From positions 1 to 5,345 of the forward strand of contig BOBW01000105.1 of NCBI GenBank assembly GCA_026002595.1: a stretch of 5,345 bases of DNA. Reading direction: 5' to 3'. The first letter of the stretch is position 1; every line of letters starts with the position of its first letter. The notes beneath the pieces were generated by a model. It ran no database searches. It was not told the DNA's origin and was given only the letters and a program-made list of their open reading frames with translations. Shown here in pieces: positions 4,849-5,345 of this stretch. This DNA is from Spirochaetia bacterium (GTDB taxonomy: Bacteria > Spirochaetota > Spirochaetia > Treponematales > Breznakiellaceae). A program made the translations under genes and the position numbers.

Positions 4849-5345
4849 TTGTACCGGATAAAACACAATGTACCGGCTGCCATGCCTGTTACGCGGTTTG
4901 TCCCGCCGCTTGCATCGTTATGCGGGAAGACGCAGAAGGTTTTGTCTATCCCGAAATTGAGCGCGAAAAATGTACCAACTGCGGTTTGTGTGAAAAAATC
5001 TGTCCCGCGCTGAATCAAGGAAATGAGAGAAAACCATTACACGTATATGCCGCGAAAAATACGAATGAAACGATACGCGCGGCTAGTTCTTCCGGCGGTA
5101 TATTTACGCTGCTTGCGGAAGCGATTATCAATGAGGGCGGCGTCGTTTTTGGCGCGCGGTTTAACGACCGGTGGGAAGTGATACATGATTATACCGAGAC
5201 GATAGCGGGACTGGCGGCGTTTCGCGGTTCAAAGTACGTGCAAAGCAATATCGGCGATACCTATACGCAGGCAAGGGATTTTCTTGTTACCGGTAGACGA
5301 GTGCTTTTTAGCGGCACACCGTGTCAAATTGCGGGCTTGAAGGCG
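4845..5345 (+). CDS. 4Fe-4S ferredoxin / coenzyme F420 hydrogenase beta subunit-like protein, 3'-truncated
   Basis: The frame starts at ATG 4845, overlapping the flippase stop by four bases (ATGA), and is open to the window end (167 codons seen). Two 4Fe-4S binding motifs stand at the N-terminus: C9-x2-C12-x2-C15-x3-C19-P and C43-x2-C46-x2-C49-x3-C53-P. The FrhB/FdhB-like part follows, with AASSSGGIFTLLAEA (about 79-93), a FRGSKYVQS stretch and LFSGTPCQIAGLK just before the edge, all hallmarks of the family (Pfam FrhB_FdhB N and C domains). In methanogens relatives bind flavin and reduce F420. In bacteria, copies beside flippases and glycosyltransferases belong to polysaccharide clusters, often next to polysaccharide pyruvyl transferase genes, and their substrate is not established. 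Here the coupling to the flippase argues for the glycan role. Cytoplasmic; no signal peptide is seen. Confidence 0.88.
   Translation, partial: MIVPDKTQCTGCHACYAVCPAACIVMREDAEGFVYPEIEREKCTNCGLCEKICPALNQGNERKPLHVYAAKNTNETIRAASSSGGIFTLLAEAIINEGGVVFGARFNDRWEVIHDYTETIAGLAAFRGSKYVQSNIGDTYTQARDFLVTGRRVLFSGTPCQIAGLKA

Noticed and set aside
1..5345. CRISPR array, insertion sequence or transposase
   Set aside because: No regularly spaced repeats, no transposase motifs and no terminal inverted repeats were seen on either strand.

Overview
The window looks like a bacterial chromosome segment at a junction between a housekeeping region and accessory DNA. A Treponema-like spirochaete is my best guess. It rests on the style of the RecX protein, a tRNA without encoded CCA, and the ATPase-nuclease, PhdYefM/VapC and Wzx-type families, all of which I associate with host-associated treponemes. 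This is inference, and Bacteroidetes or Firmicutes relatives of the accessory genes are not excluded.

Layout, all real genes on the + strand: (1) 1-528, the 3' part of a GC-rich recX (regulator of RecA), open at the left edge. (2) 535-647, a sigma70-like promoter and a tRNA-Gly with anticodon CCC. (3) 648-979, 332 bases without an intact gene, holding C-rich tracts, an AT-rich stretch with a 9-bp direct repeat and a good candidate promoter, and a possible frame-broken coding remnant. (4) 980-2557, a 525-residue protein joining an AAA-like/STAND-like ATPase module to a C-terminal PD-(D/E)XK nuclease-like domain. (5) 2558-2737, a spacer with a stem-loop, a possible 47-codon ORF and an 8-C homopolymer. 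(6) 2738-3191, a PhdYefM-type antitoxin whose 3' end runs directly, in the wrong frame, into the last ~50 codons of a PIN-domain (VapC-like) toxin; the toxin's N-terminal part is missing. (7) 3328 to the right edge, the start of a surface-polysaccharide operon: a Wzx-like flippase overlapping by ATGA a 4Fe-4S/FrhB-like protein that is cut by the window end.

Working relationships: the flippase and FrhB-like gene are translationally coupled and probably act in making and exporting a surface glycan. The ATPase-nuclease stands alone between a tRNA and a broken toxin-antitoxin module, a typical setting for acquired genes. The antitoxin is now an orphan, with its partner visible only as an out-of-frame scar. 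By eye base composition falls from about 60-70% GC in recX to clearly AT-richer sequence in the flippase, which fits a mosaic segment. The most informative observations are the toxin deletion scar and the ATPase-nuclease fusion. I found no CRISPR array, insertion sequence or complete novel system.
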